Assembly: GCA_963720885.1 (NCBI GenBank)
Contig: CAVRGW010000002.1
Coordinates: forward strand, 1 to 64,000
Length of the DNA stretch: 64,000 nt
Direction of reading: 5' to 3'
Source of the DNA: DATLLN01 sp963720885
Lineage (GTDB): Bacteria > Actinomycetota > Thermoleophilia > Gaiellales > JAICJC01
The first letter of the stretch is position 1; the number at the start of each line of letters is the position of its first letter. The translations under genes and the position numbers were made by a program. The notes below the pieces were generated by a model that ran no database searches, was not told the origin of the DNA, and saw nothing but the letters and a program-made list of their open reading frames with translations. Shown one piece after another: positions 8,479 through 17,596 of this stretch.

Positions 8479-9060
8479 TCAGGGCGCCGTCGGCAGGGCT
8501 TCCGAGAGCGCGTCCACGAGCGCCGCAACGGGCAACCCGACGACGTTCCAGTGGTCGCCATCGACCCGCTCGACGAGCGCCGCGCCGCGCCCCTGGACGG
8601 CGTATGCACCAGCCCGTCCCTGCCACTCCCGGCAGCCCAGGTACCAGACCACGTCAGCCTCGTCGAGCGGCCGGAACGTGACCCGGGTCGTCACCAGGCG
8701 GACGTGCTCGGCGCCCGCGGACGCCAGGCAGAGGCCGGAGTGCACCAGGTGGGTGCGGCCGGCCAGCGCGCGCACCATCTCCCCCGCCTGCTCCTCGTCG
8801 GCCGGCTTGCCGAGCGATCGGCCGTCCAGGTCGACGATCGTGTCCACGCCCAGCACCAGGTCGCCGGGCACCGAACGCGCCTTGCCGCGGGCGTGCATCA
8901 GCGCCAGCTCGTCCGGCGGCATGCCCGGCGGATCGACCTCGTCGTAGTCCGGGACGACCGCGGTGAAGCTGAGACCCAGCTGGTCGAGGATCGCCCGCCG
9001 CTGCGGCGACTGCGACGCCAGCACCAGCGGCCCGCTCCGCGCGAGCAGCTCCGCCAGCAC
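8479..9060 (-). CDS. maf: Maf family nucleoside triphosphate pyrophosphatase
   Basis: A 193-residue Maf protein that hydrolyses non-canonical or modified NTPs to the monophosphate. The N-terminal substrate loop LVLASQSPQRRAIL (about residues 12-25), the catalytic Asp in LVLGVDTIVDLDGRSLGKP, and GAYAVQGRGAALVERVDGDHWNVVGLP near the C-terminus are intact. GTG start at 9060 shares a base with the ndk stop codon (TAG/GTG). It lies between ndk and mreB, and Maf is often found beside mreB in bacteria. Confidence 0.93.
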   Translation of the reverse strand: MLAELLARSGPLVLASQSPQRRAILDQLGLSFTAVVPDYDEVDPPGMPPDELALMHARGKARSVPGDLVLGVDTIVDLDGRSLGKPADEEQAGEMVRALAGRTHLVHSGLCLASAGAEHVRLVTTRVTFRPLDEADVVWYLGCREWQGRAGAYAVQGRGAALVERVDGDHWNVVGLPVAALVDALSEALPTAP

Positions 9061-9482
9061 TAGACCAGCTGGTCTGGCGAGAAGTAGATCGCGATCTCGC
9101 GCGCTGCCGACTCCGGGGAGTCGGAGCCGTGGATGATGTTCTGGCCGATCTCCAGCGCGAAATCGCCGCGGATCGTCCCCGGTGCGCTGTCGAGCGGGTT
9201 GGTCGCGCCCATCATCGTTCGCACCGTGGAGACGGCGTCCGGGCCCTCGATCACCATCGCGATCACCGGTCCCGAGGTGATGAACTCGACCAGCTCGGGG
9301 TAGAACGGCTTGCCGACATGCTCCTCGTAGTGCTGTCCGGCGAGCTCCTCGGTGACCCGCAGGAGCCGGACGGCGCGCAGCGTGAAGCCGCGCCGCTCGA
9401 AGCGGGCGATGATCTCACCCGACAGCCCGCGCGCGAACGCGTCGGGCTTGACCATGACGAAAGTCCGCTGAAGATCAGGCAT
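9060..9482 (-). CDS. ndk: Nucleoside diphosphate kinase
   Basis: A 140-residue enzyme that transfers the gamma phosphate of ATP to NDPs. It carries the family pattern: FVMVKPDAFARGL at the N-terminus, the Kpn-loop region, MMGATNPLDSAPGTIRGDF, and the phosphorylated histidine H118 in QNIIHGSDSPESA. Length is standard. It is translationally coupled to maf through a one-base overlap. Confidence 0.97.
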   Translation of the reverse strand: MPDLQRTFVMVKPDAFARGLSGEIIARFERRGFTLRAVRLLRVTEELAGQHYEEHVGKPFYPELVEFITSGPVIAMVIEGPDAVSTVRTMMGATNPLDSAPGTIRGDFALEIGQNIIHGSDSPESAAREIAIYFSPDQLV

Positions 9483-9491
9483 GCCGGAAGC

Positions 9492-10046
9492 CTATGCTTC
9501 GGTCGTACTGCGCTGCGTCACCGGGTCGCGCGCGGGCCGACTGGTGGCCGACGGGGCGGGAGCGGAGACGGCGGTCTCGCAGTACGGGCAGAGGCGCCAG
9601 TCGGGATCGAGCGGCGCCTTGCAGCGGCGGCAGGCGTTCTTCAGCTTGGTGCCGCAGTGCGGGCACGAGAGGAAGCCTGGGTCTGCCGGGTTGCGGCAGT
9701 ACGGGCACACCTGATCCGCGCCCAGCCGGCGGCGCATCGCCTGGATCTCCAGCTCGCGCTCGTGCACGTCCTCAAGGTACTCAGGCGGGCGGAGCAGCAG
9801 GTAGATGATCACGCCCAGCGGGCCGAACAGCACCGCGGCCGCGACGCAGACGGCGACGATCACCGGGTCGTCGATCCGGCGCCGGGCGTCCTTGGCCGTC
9901 CAGAACGCGAGCGCCAGCCACATCGCGATCGCGAACAGCGCGACAACGCGCACGAAGGCCGTGAAGTAGCCCGAGCTGAAGAAGTCACTGACGCCCGAGA
10001 AGGGTCCCGAAGACGTCGCCGTGCTGGTTGTATCGAGGAAAGGCAC
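9492..10046 (-). CDS. membrane protein with C-terminal double zinc ribbon
   Basis: A 184-residue protein. Two N-terminal membrane helices (about residues 30-52, VRVVALFAIAMWLALAFW, and 60-86, VIVAVCVAAAVLFGPLGVIIYLLL) are followed by a charged linker and two zinc ribbons: CPYC...CPHC (about 113-131) and CRRC...CPYC (about 138-156). Proline- and threonine-rich tail. Similar membrane-anchored zinc-ribbon proteins are common in actinobacteria, with no assigned role. The GTG start leaves a short gap to folC, and ndk follows ten bases downstream. Confidence 0.8.
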   Translation of the reverse strand: MPFLDTTSTATSSGPFSGVSDFFSSGYFTAFVRVVALFAIAMWLALAFWTAKDARRRIDDPVIVAVCVAAAVLFGPLGVIIYLLLRPPEYLEDVHERELEIQAMRRRLGADQVCPYCRNPADPGFLSCPHCGTKLKNACRRCKAPLDPDWRLCPYCETAVSAPAPSATSRPARDPVTQRSTTEA

Positions 10047-10099
10047 GAGGCTGTGGACTCAGTCTACGGTGGCCACCGGTCGACATGCAAAGCGGCTTG

Positions 10100-11215
10100 T
10101 CATGTTGCGAGGTCGTGGAGCAGGTACAGGGAGCCGCACACGACCACCGCGCCGCGAGGCCCGGCGAGCGTCCGCGCGGCCTCCAGCGCCTCGTGCGGAT
10201 CGGGCGCGCTGGCCCCTCCGGTCAGCCGCGCGATGTCCTCGGCCGGCAGCGACCGCTCGTTCGAGCTGGTGGTGGCCACGATCGTCGGGCACACGGTCGC
10301 CAGCAGCGAGAGCATCGTCGCCACATCCTTGTCCGCCAGGGCCGAGAACACGCCGACCGCTGCCCTGTCGCCGAGCAGCGCCGGCAGCTCCGACACCAGC
10401 CGCTGCATCCCGGCCGGATTGTGGGCCCCGTCCCAGATCTCCAACGGGTCGCGGGCGCGCACGTCGAGCCGGCCGGGGATCGCGAGGTGCTCGATCGGCG
10501 AGGGCGAGACCGGCCGGCCGAGCGCCGCCTCGACGGCGGCCCTGGCCACCGCCCGGTTCTGCTCCTGGTAGCTGCCGCCGACGGCGACCACCTGGATGCG
10601 GGACGCCTGCGGCACCAGCTCCTCCCACCCGGCCTCCCCGAACACCACGAGCCCGCCATCCGGGACGACGGCCAGCTTCTCGGCCGCGATCTCCTCGCGC
10701 GTGTGGCCGAGCAGCTCGACGTGCTCCAGCGCGACGTTGGTCAGTACCTGGACGCGTGAGCGCGGCAGCACGTTGGTGGCGTCCAGCCTGCCGCCCAGAC
10801 CGGCCTCGATCACCGCCCACTCGACGTCCGCCTGGGCGAACGCGAGCAGCGCCGCGGCGGTCAGCGCCTCGAACTGCGTGACCTTCTTGCCCACGGCGTC
10901 ACGGACGGCGAGCACGGCGCGACGATAGGCCTCCTCGGACAGCGTCTCCCCGCCGACCCGGATCCGCTCGCGGAAGGTGGTGATGTGCGGCGAGGTGTAC
11001 GCGCCGGTGCGCACGCCCTCCGCCTCCAGCAGCGCCTCGCAGAACCGCACCGTGGACGACTTGCCGTTGGAGCCGACCACGTGGATCGCGTCGAACTCGG
11101 CCTCCGGGTTGCCCAGCCGGTCCAGCAGGTCGTGAATGCGCTCGAGCCCGAACTGCATGCCGAACAGCTCGAGCGACTCGATGTAGGACTCAGGAGCAGA
11201 GGCCACCGTAAGCAT
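10100..11215 (-). CDS. folC: Folylpolyglutamate synthase / dihydrofolate synthase
   Basis: A 371-residue Mur-ligase-type enzyme that adds glutamate to folates. Marks are the N-terminal YIESLELFGMQFGLERIHDLL, the ATP-binding loop HVVGSNGKSSTVRFCE (about residues 47-62), YTSPHITTFRERI, and the C-terminal DGAHNPAGMQRLV. It is shorter than the usual 420-430 residues but the domain order is complete. ATG at 11215 is chosen because the longer upstream frame has no family similarity and runs through the palindromic repeat that separates folC from valS. Confidence 0.93.
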   Translation of the reverse strand: MLTVASAPESYIESLELFGMQFGLERIHDLLDRLGNPEAEFDAIHVVGSNGKSSTVRFCEALLEAEGVRTGAYTSPHITTFRERIRVGGETLSEEAYRRAVLAVRDAVGKKVTQFEALTAAALLAFAQADVEWAVIEAGLGGRLDATNVLPRSRVQVLTNVALEHVELLGHTREEIAAEKLAVVPDGGLVVFGEAGWEELVPQASRIQVVAVGGSYQEQNRAVARAAVEAALGRPVSPSPIEHLAIPGRLDVRARDPLEIWDGAHNPAGMQRLVSELPALLGDRAAVGVFSALADKDVATMLSLLATVCPTIVATTSSNERSLPAEDIARLTGGASAPDPHEALEAARTLAGPRGAVVVCGSLYLLHDLAT

Positions 11216-11218
11216 CGT

Positions 11219-11276
11219 AGAGGGGTCTGACCCTCTTTGTTGCTCCACGCAACAACGGGGTCTGACCCCGTTGTTG
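11219..11276. repeat. GGGG-TCTGA-CCCC palindrome pair between valS and folC
   Basis: Two hairpins with the same TCTGA loop: 11219-11236 (arms AGAGGG/CCCTCT) and 11250-11276, a perfect 11-base stem CAACAACGGGG / CCCCGTTGTTG. A small stem GTTGC/GCAAC at 11238-11252 lies between them. The same core recurs at 19864-19897, 19974-19989 and 40478-40506. The position between two co-directional genes would let it act as a terminator or attenuator downstream of valS. Confidence 0.85.
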
Positions 11277-11282
11277 CACGAT

Positions 11283-13805
11283 CTAGCGCTGCAACCGCTG
11301 TTCGAGCTCCTCAGCCTCAGCCGCCCAGCGCTCCGCCTTCTGCCGCTCCGCGTCCACGAGCTCGGCGGGCGCGCGGTCGGTGAACCCGCTGTTCGCGAGC
11401 TTCGCCTGCGCGCGGTCGCGCTCGGCCACGGCCTCCGCCAGCCGCCGCTCCAGCTCGGCACGGTCGTCAACCAGGATCCGCGGCGCATCGGCCTCGCCGG
11501 TCACGGTCACGCGGCGCACACGGTCGAGCAACCCGCGCAGGACCATCCCCGCCGGCACCTCCACGGGCACGTCGCCGCTCCCGGCAAGCCGGCGCACCTC
11601 GGTCAGGAACACCATCTCGGCGGCCACCGCCTGCTCGAGGCCGGCGTCGCGGTGCGCTGCGTCCGGCTGCGGCATGGCCGACTCCATCAGCAGGCCGCGC
11701 TCGCCGGGCAGGAAGCGCCAGATCTCCTCGGTCACGAACGGCATCACCGGATGCGCCAGAGCGACGATCCGCTCCAGCACCCACAGCAGCGTCGCCGATG
11801 CCGCCGTCCGCGGCTCGCCGTCCTCGAGCAGGCGCAGCTTGACCTCCTCGACGTACCAGTCGCAGAAGTCGTTCCAGACGAACGCGTACAGCTCCTTGAC
11901 CGCCCCCGCGAAGTCGTAGGCATCGATCAGCCGCAGCACGTCGGCCTGGGCGCCGGCCAGGCGCGACAGGATCCAACGGTCGGCGGCGGTCGGCGCGACC
12001 GGCGCGGGGTCGACGGACGTATCGGCCTGCAGCAGGGCGAACCGTGACGCGTTCCAGAGCTTGTTGGCGAGCTTCGAGCCCTCTTCGATCATGCCCTCGG
12101 CGAACCGCACGTCCTGCGTCGAGCTCATCTTCAGCAGGCCGTAGCGGGTACCGTCCGCGCCGTGGCGGTCGACCAGGTCGAGCGGGTTGACGCCGGTGCC
12201 CAGCGACTTCGACATCCGCCGGCCGTCCGCCGCCTGGATCACCGAGTGGATGACCACGTCGGTGAAGGGCACGTCACCCATGAACTCGATGCCCAGCATC
12301 AGCATCCGGGCCACCCACAGGTTGATGATCTCGCGCGCCGTCGAGATCACGTTGCCCGGGTAGAAACGATCGAGCCGGTCGTTGCGGTCGGGCCAGCCCA
12401 AGGTGGCGAACGGCCACAGGCCGGAGGAGAACCACGTGTCCAGCACGTCGGGGTCGCGCTCGAGCTCCGTCGACCCGCAGGTCGCGCACGACGACGGCTC
12501 GGCCCTGGCCACCGTCACGTGCCCGTCCGGGCAGTACCAGACCGGGATCTGATGCCCCCACCAGAGCTGCCGGGACACGCACCACGGCCGGATCTGCTCC
12601 ATGAAGTGGAAGAAGGTGTTCTCCTGCGACTTCGGCGTGAACGTCACCGTCCCGTTGCGCACGGCCTCGATCGCGGGCCGCGCCAGCTCGCCCATCTCGC
12701 AGAACCACTGCAGCGAGATCAGCGGCTCGATCCGGTCGCCGCTGCGATCGCAGTGACCGACCTCGTGCTCGTACGGGCGCTCGTGCCGGAGCAGGCCGAG
12801 CTGGAACAGCCGGTCGACCACGGCCTGGCGTGCGCCGGCGGCGGTCAGCCCCGCGAACTCGCCGGCTGCCTCGGTCATCCTGCCGTCGAAGCCGATCACC
12901 GTCAGCTCCTCGAGTCCATGCCGGCGGCCGATGTCGAAGTCGTTGGGGTCGTGCCCCGGCGTCACCTTGAGCGCGCCGGTGCCGAAATCCATCTTCACGT
13001 ACTCGTCGGCGATGATCGGCACCTCGCGGTCGACGATCGGCACGATCGCAGTGCCGCCGACCAGGTGCCGGTAGCGCTCGTCGTCGGGATGCACGGCCAC
13101 CGCGGTGTCGGCGAGGATCGTCTCCGGCCGCACGGTCGCCACCACCAGCGGCTCCGTGCCGCCCTTCACCGGGTAGCGCACCTCGTACAGCGTGTCGGCC
13201 GCGTGCTCGTATCGCACCTCGAGGTCGGAGATCGCCGAGGCGCAGCTGGGGCACCAGTTGACGATCCGGTTGTCCCGGTAGATGTAGCCCTTGCCGTAGA
13301 GGGCGACGAACACCTCGAGCACCGCGCGGGCGTACTGGTCGTCCATCGTGAACCGCTCGTTGTCGTAGTCGAGCGCACAGCCCAGCCGTTTGTACTGCTG
13401 GATGATCTCGGCGCCGTACTCGCGGCGCCACTCCCAGACGCGCTCCACAAAGGCTTCGCGTCCCAGGTCATGCCGCGACTGCCCATCCTTCCGCAGCTCC
13501 TTCTCCACCACGTTCTGGGTGGCGATACCGGCGTGGTCGGTGCCGCAGATCCACAGCGTCTCGTAGCCCTGCATGCCGCGCAGCCGGATCAGCGTGTCCT
13601 GGATCGCGCCGTTCAGCGCGTGCCCCATGTGCAGCGCGCCGGTCACATTGGGCGGGGGCACGGCGATCGTGTACGGCGGCCGGTCGGAGTGCGGGTCGGC
13701 GGCGAAGGCGTCCGCGGCCTCCCACTCGGCGAAGACCCGCGGCTCGACGGCAGCCGGCTCGAAGCGGCTGCGCTCCCTGAGCTCGTCGCCTGTGGGGATC
13801 GCCAT
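11283..13805 (-). CDS. valS: Valyl-tRNA synthetase
   Basis: An 840-residue class I synthetase that charges tRNA-Val. The HIGH motif is in NVTGALHMGHALNGAIQ (about residues 52-68) and the KMSKS motif appears as GRRMSKSLGTGVNP. The CP1 editing domain (YPVKGGTEPLVVATVRPETIL, HPDDERYRHL) and the zinc-binding CPDGHVTVARAEPSSCATCG are present. The C-terminus ends with the ValRS-specific coiled coil (AELERRLAEAVAERDRAQAK ... AEELEQRLQR). ATG 13805 is close to the usual N-terminus; the divergent gene begins 46 bases away. Confidence 0.97.
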   Translation of the reverse strand: MAIPTGDELRERSRFEPAAVEPRVFAEWEAADAFAADPHSDRPPYTIAVPPPNVTGALHMGHALNGAIQDTLIRLRGMQGYETLWICGTDHAGIATQNVVEKELRKDGQSRHDLGREAFVERVWEWRREYGAEIIQQYKRLGCALDYDNERFTMDDQYARAVLEVFVALYGKGYIYRDNRIVNWCPSCASAISDLEVRYEHAADTLYEVRYPVKGGTEPLVVATVRPETILADTAVAVHPDDERYRHLVGGTAIVPIVDREVPIIADEYVKMDFGTGALKVTPGHDPNDFDIGRRHGLEELTVIGFDGRMTEAAGEFAGLTAAGARQAVVDRLFQLGLLRHERPYEHEVGHCDRSGDRIEPLISLQWFCEMGELARPAIEAVRNGTVTFTPKSQENTFFHFMEQIRPWCVSRQLWWGHQIPVWYCPDGHVTVARAEPSSCATCGSTELERDPDVLDTWFSSGLWPFATLGWPDRNDRLDRFYPGNVISTAREIINLWVARMLMLGIEFMGDVPFTDVVIHSVIQAADGRRMSKSLGTGVNPLDLVDRHGADGTRYGLLKMSSTQDVRFAEGMIEEGSKLANKLWNASRFALLQADTSVDPAPVAPTAADRWILSRLAGAQADVLRLIDAYDFAGAVKELYAFVWNDFCDWYVEEVKLRLLEDGEPRTAASATLLWVLERIVALAHPVMPFVTEEIWRFLPGERGLLMESAMPQPDAAHRDAGLEQAVAAEMVFLTEVRRLAGSGDVPVEVPAGMVLRGLLDRVRRVTVTGEADAPRILVDDRAELERRLAEAVAERDRAQAKLANSGFTDRAPAELVDAERQKAERWAAEAEELEQRLQR

Positions 13806-13851
13806 GGGCTCCGGATTGTACTGACGCCCCAGGATCTAGGATCGCGTCGCG

Positions 13852-14609
13852 ATGGACGATCGGCGAGCCGTGTTCACGTTGCATGCCGCGGTGGCCGCCG
13901 CGATTGCGGTCACGCAGTCGCGCGTCCCGTCCGACCGGCTCTACAACACCCGCCGCGGCGGCCTCTCCCGCGCTGCGGTGTTCGGATGCTTCCCGACGGC
14001 GGTCGCCGCGGTGGCCACGCTGCCGCGGTCGCGGGGACCGTTGCGGCTGGTGGCCCTGCCGCTGTGCGCCACCGTCGGCGCGTCCCCGGCGTGGTCGACG
14101 AGCGGCACCTTGACGTGCGGCCGCGCAACACGCCGGGGCTCGCCGGAGTCGTCCTGGCCGCGCTGGCACCGGCCGCCGATCCGCCGCCGCTCCGTCGAGG
14201 CAGGTCGCGGCTTCGCCCCGCGCTGGCCGCGGCGCTCGGCGTCGTTTCCGTCCCGTGGCTGCTGGCAGGCGCCGGCGTGCAGACTGCAGGCATGGCGAAG
14301 CCCACGCTGGGCGAGCCCGGCGTCGACCGCGTCCACCTGGGCCACCACGAGGGCCTCGACGGCACGCTGCTTGCCTGGGACGCGCTGCTGCTCTCGCGGC
14401 GGCGCACCGGCGCCCTCCACTCCTGGTACCTCGCGCTGATGCTGACCTACGGCGTTGCCGTCGCCGCGCAGGACGCGTGGCTCGAGCAGGTCGTCAAGCG
14501 CGGGTGGACGGGCCGGCGGATCCCCGACGTCGTCAAGCCGGCCCCGACGCCCGCCTGGGCCGCCCTGCTGGCGGCGGCGCCCCTCGTCCGGCGCCTGCTG
14601 ATTACCTAG
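13852..14609 (+). pseudogene. conserved integral membrane protein, interrupted by a -1 frameshift near 14085-14089
   Basis: The first 75-80 codons (from ATG 13852, MDDRRAVFTLHAAVAAAIAV...) read cleanly to ATVGASP. Coding character then continues in another frame (GVVDERHLDVRPRNTPGLAG...) to a stop at 14609. Adding one C to the CCCC run at about 14084-14089 restores a single frame of about 253 residues with six hydrophobic stretches and a conserved-looking C-terminal block (VHLGHHEGLDGTLLAWDALL, YLALMLTYGVAVAAQDAWLEQ, IPDVVKPAPTPAWAALL). No named family is recognised. The change sits in a homopolymer, so a base-calling error is as likely as true inactivation. The 3' end overlaps the convergent gene by eight bases. 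Confidence 0.7.
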
Positions 14610-15681
14610 CGGCCAGTACCGCCGACGTCGCATCCGCTCCGAATCGGGCGGTCGTGCTGTCCTCCCCGCCCACCGTGTAGATCGTGATCACCGCCGGCCC
14701 GGCGGGCGCGAACACGATCGCGACGTCGTTGTCGGTGTCCTCGAGCCAGCCGATCTTGTGGGCGACCGGCAGGCCGTGCGCGCCGGCCGGCACCAGGCCC
14801 GGGTCCTCGGCGTGCAGCATCAGGTACAGCAGCTCGCGGGCCTCGTGAGCCGACACGCCCTTGCGGATCAGCGGCCCCCTGCCGGCCGCCGCGGCGACCA
14901 GGTCGCCGGCCAACCGGGCCATGTCCGCCGGCGTCGTGTGCTTGTAGGCGGTCGGCGGCGGGTCGACGATCGACACCCCCGGCCTGCCGCCGCCGTCGCC
15001 GGTCAGGTAGCCGCCCTCCATGAACGTGCCGGTCAGCCCCAGCGACTTGACGAAGGCGACCATCCTGGCCGCACCGGCCTCGTCATTGCCCGCCATCAGC
15101 TCGAGCACCTGGTTCGCGGCCACATTGTCGGAGTAGCGCGTGATCCGCGTGAACGGATCCCAGTACGGCGTCGTCGACAGCTCGTCCGAGATCCCCGACA
15201 GGGCGGTGATCATCACCGGCAGCTTGAGGGTGCTGGCCGCCTCGAACTGCGCGCCGGCGTTGTACGCGGCGGCCTCGCCGTTGGCCTTCCACGCGTAGAT
15301 CCCGACGTGCGGCGACGCCTGGTGCGCCAGGACTGCCAGCTTGGCCGCGAGGCGGCGGTCGTTTCTGGGCGGCTCGAGCGGCCGCACCGATCCCTCGGGC
15401 ACGCCGTACACCGACGCCACCGTGACGCCGGCGACCTGGACGTGCTCGTCGCCCCACGGAAGCGGGCCGACGGTCGCCGAGAACCGGCCCTTCGGCCCGA
15501 CCGGCACCACCCAGCGGTGCTTGCCCGCACGCACCGAGATTGCCTCCGTCCCGGCCGGGACGCGGCCGGCCACTCTGCCGTCCCAGATCTCGTAGCTGCG
15601 CGGCACCGACACGGCCACGTGGCCGTGCGGTGGCGCGGGCGGCGCGGCGAATGCCGCGAGCAGCATCAGCAGCCTGAGCAT
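14602..15681 (-). CDS. secreted class A beta-lactamase-like serine hydrolase
   Basis: A 359-residue protein with a short hydrophobic N-terminus (MLRLLMLLAAFAAPPAPP, likely signal peptide), an N-terminal beta-rich region of about 110 residues, then a serine beta-lactamase/transpeptidase fold. Motifs are S-T-L-K in QFEAASTLKLPVM, S-D-N in TRYSDNVAANQVLEL, and K-I-G in VAHKIGWLEDTDND in place of the usual KTG. An omega-loop EPxLN motif is not obvious. It could be a beta-lactamase-related peptidase or an inactive binding protein rather than a resistance enzyme. Confidence 0.8.
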   Translation of the reverse strand: MLRLLMLLAAFAAPPAPPHGHVAVSVPRSYEIWDGRVAGRVPAGTEAISVRAGKHRWVVPVGPKGRFSATVGPLPWGDEHVQVAGVTVASVYGVPEGSVRPLEPPRNDRRLAAKLAVLAHQASPHVGIYAWKANGEAAAYNAGAQFEAASTLKLPVMITALSGISDELSTTPYWDPFTRITRYSDNVAANQVLELMAGNDEAGAARMVAFVKSLGLTGTFMEGGYLTGDGGGRPGVSIVDPPPTAYKHTTPADMARLAGDLVAAAAGRGPLIRKGVSAHEARELLYLMLHAEDPGLVPAGAHGLPVAHKIGWLEDTDNDVAIVFAPAGPAVITIYTVGGEDSTTARFGADATSAVLAAR

Positions 15682-15713
15682 CGTGTCCGGGCGTTAGCGC
15701 CCGAGGCGGGCGG

Positions 15714-16994
<1,281 letters not shown>

Positions 16995-17003
16995 CCGTCC
17001 TCC

Positions 17004-17588
17004 TCAGTGATGCGCGATGACGCGGTCGATGATGCCGTACTCCTGGGCCTCTTCAGCCGACATGAAGTAGTCACGCTCGGTGTCGCGCGTGACCTTCTCG
17101 ATCGACTGGCCCGTGTGGTCGGCGATGATCTGGTCGAGCCGCTTGCGGATGTCGATGATCTCGCGAGCGTGGATCTCGATGTCGGTGGCCTGGCCCTGGA
17201 ACCCCGAGGACACCTGGTGGATCAGGATCTTGGCGTTGGGCAGCGCCATCCGCTTGCCCTTCGCGCCGCCCGCCAGCAGCAGCGCGCCCATGCTCATCGC
17301 GATGCCGACGCAGATCGTCTGCACGTCCGGCTTGACGAACTGCATCGTGTCGTAGATGGCGAGACCGGCGTACACGCTCCCGCCCGGCGAATTGACGTAC
17401 AGCGAGATGTCCTTGTCGGGATCCTCGGACTCGAGGTGCAGGAGCTGGGCCACGATCAGGTTGGCGACCTGATCATCGACTGGTGTCCCCAGGAAGATGA
17501 TCCGCTCGTTGAGGAGGCGCGAGTAGATGTCGAAAGCCCGTTCGCCGCGGGACGTCTGCTCGATGACCATGGGGACCAGTGGGCTCAC
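17004..17588 (-). CDS. clpP: ClpP, ATP-dependent Clp protease proteolytic subunit
   Basis: A 194-residue serine protease subunit. The catalytic triad is S99 (in GIAMSMGALLLAGGAKGKR), H124 (LIHQVSSGFQGQATD) and D173 (ERDYFMSAEEAQEYGIID). Two positions near the nucleophile differ from the most common consensus (AMSMG for AASMG) but the serine is kept. GTG start at 17588 gives the expected length with a short propeptide-like N-terminus. Eight bases separate it from tig. Only one ClpP is visible here although actinobacteria often have two. Confidence 0.97.
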   Translation of the reverse strand: MSPLVPMVIEQTSRGERAFDIYSRLLNERIIFLGTPVDDQVANLIVAQLLHLESEDPDKDISLYVNSPGGSVYAGLAIYDTMQFVKPDVQTICVGIAMSMGALLLAGGAKGKRMALPNAKILIHQVSSGFQGQATDIEIHAREIIDIRKRLDQIIADHTGQSIEKVTRDTERDYFMSAEEAQEYGIIDRVIAHH

Positions 17589-17596
17589 GCGTTCTC

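Noticed and set aside
12162..13840. 5' part of the 815-codon plus-strand frame opposite valS
   Set aside because: Only its last 170 codons are coding (the frameshifted membrane protein). The rest is antisense to a well-conserved valS.
14602..15681. Beta-lactamase resistance gene
   Set aside because: The third motif is KIG rather than KTG, the omega-loop Glu motif is not evident, and there is an extra N-terminal domain. A resistance function is not supported.
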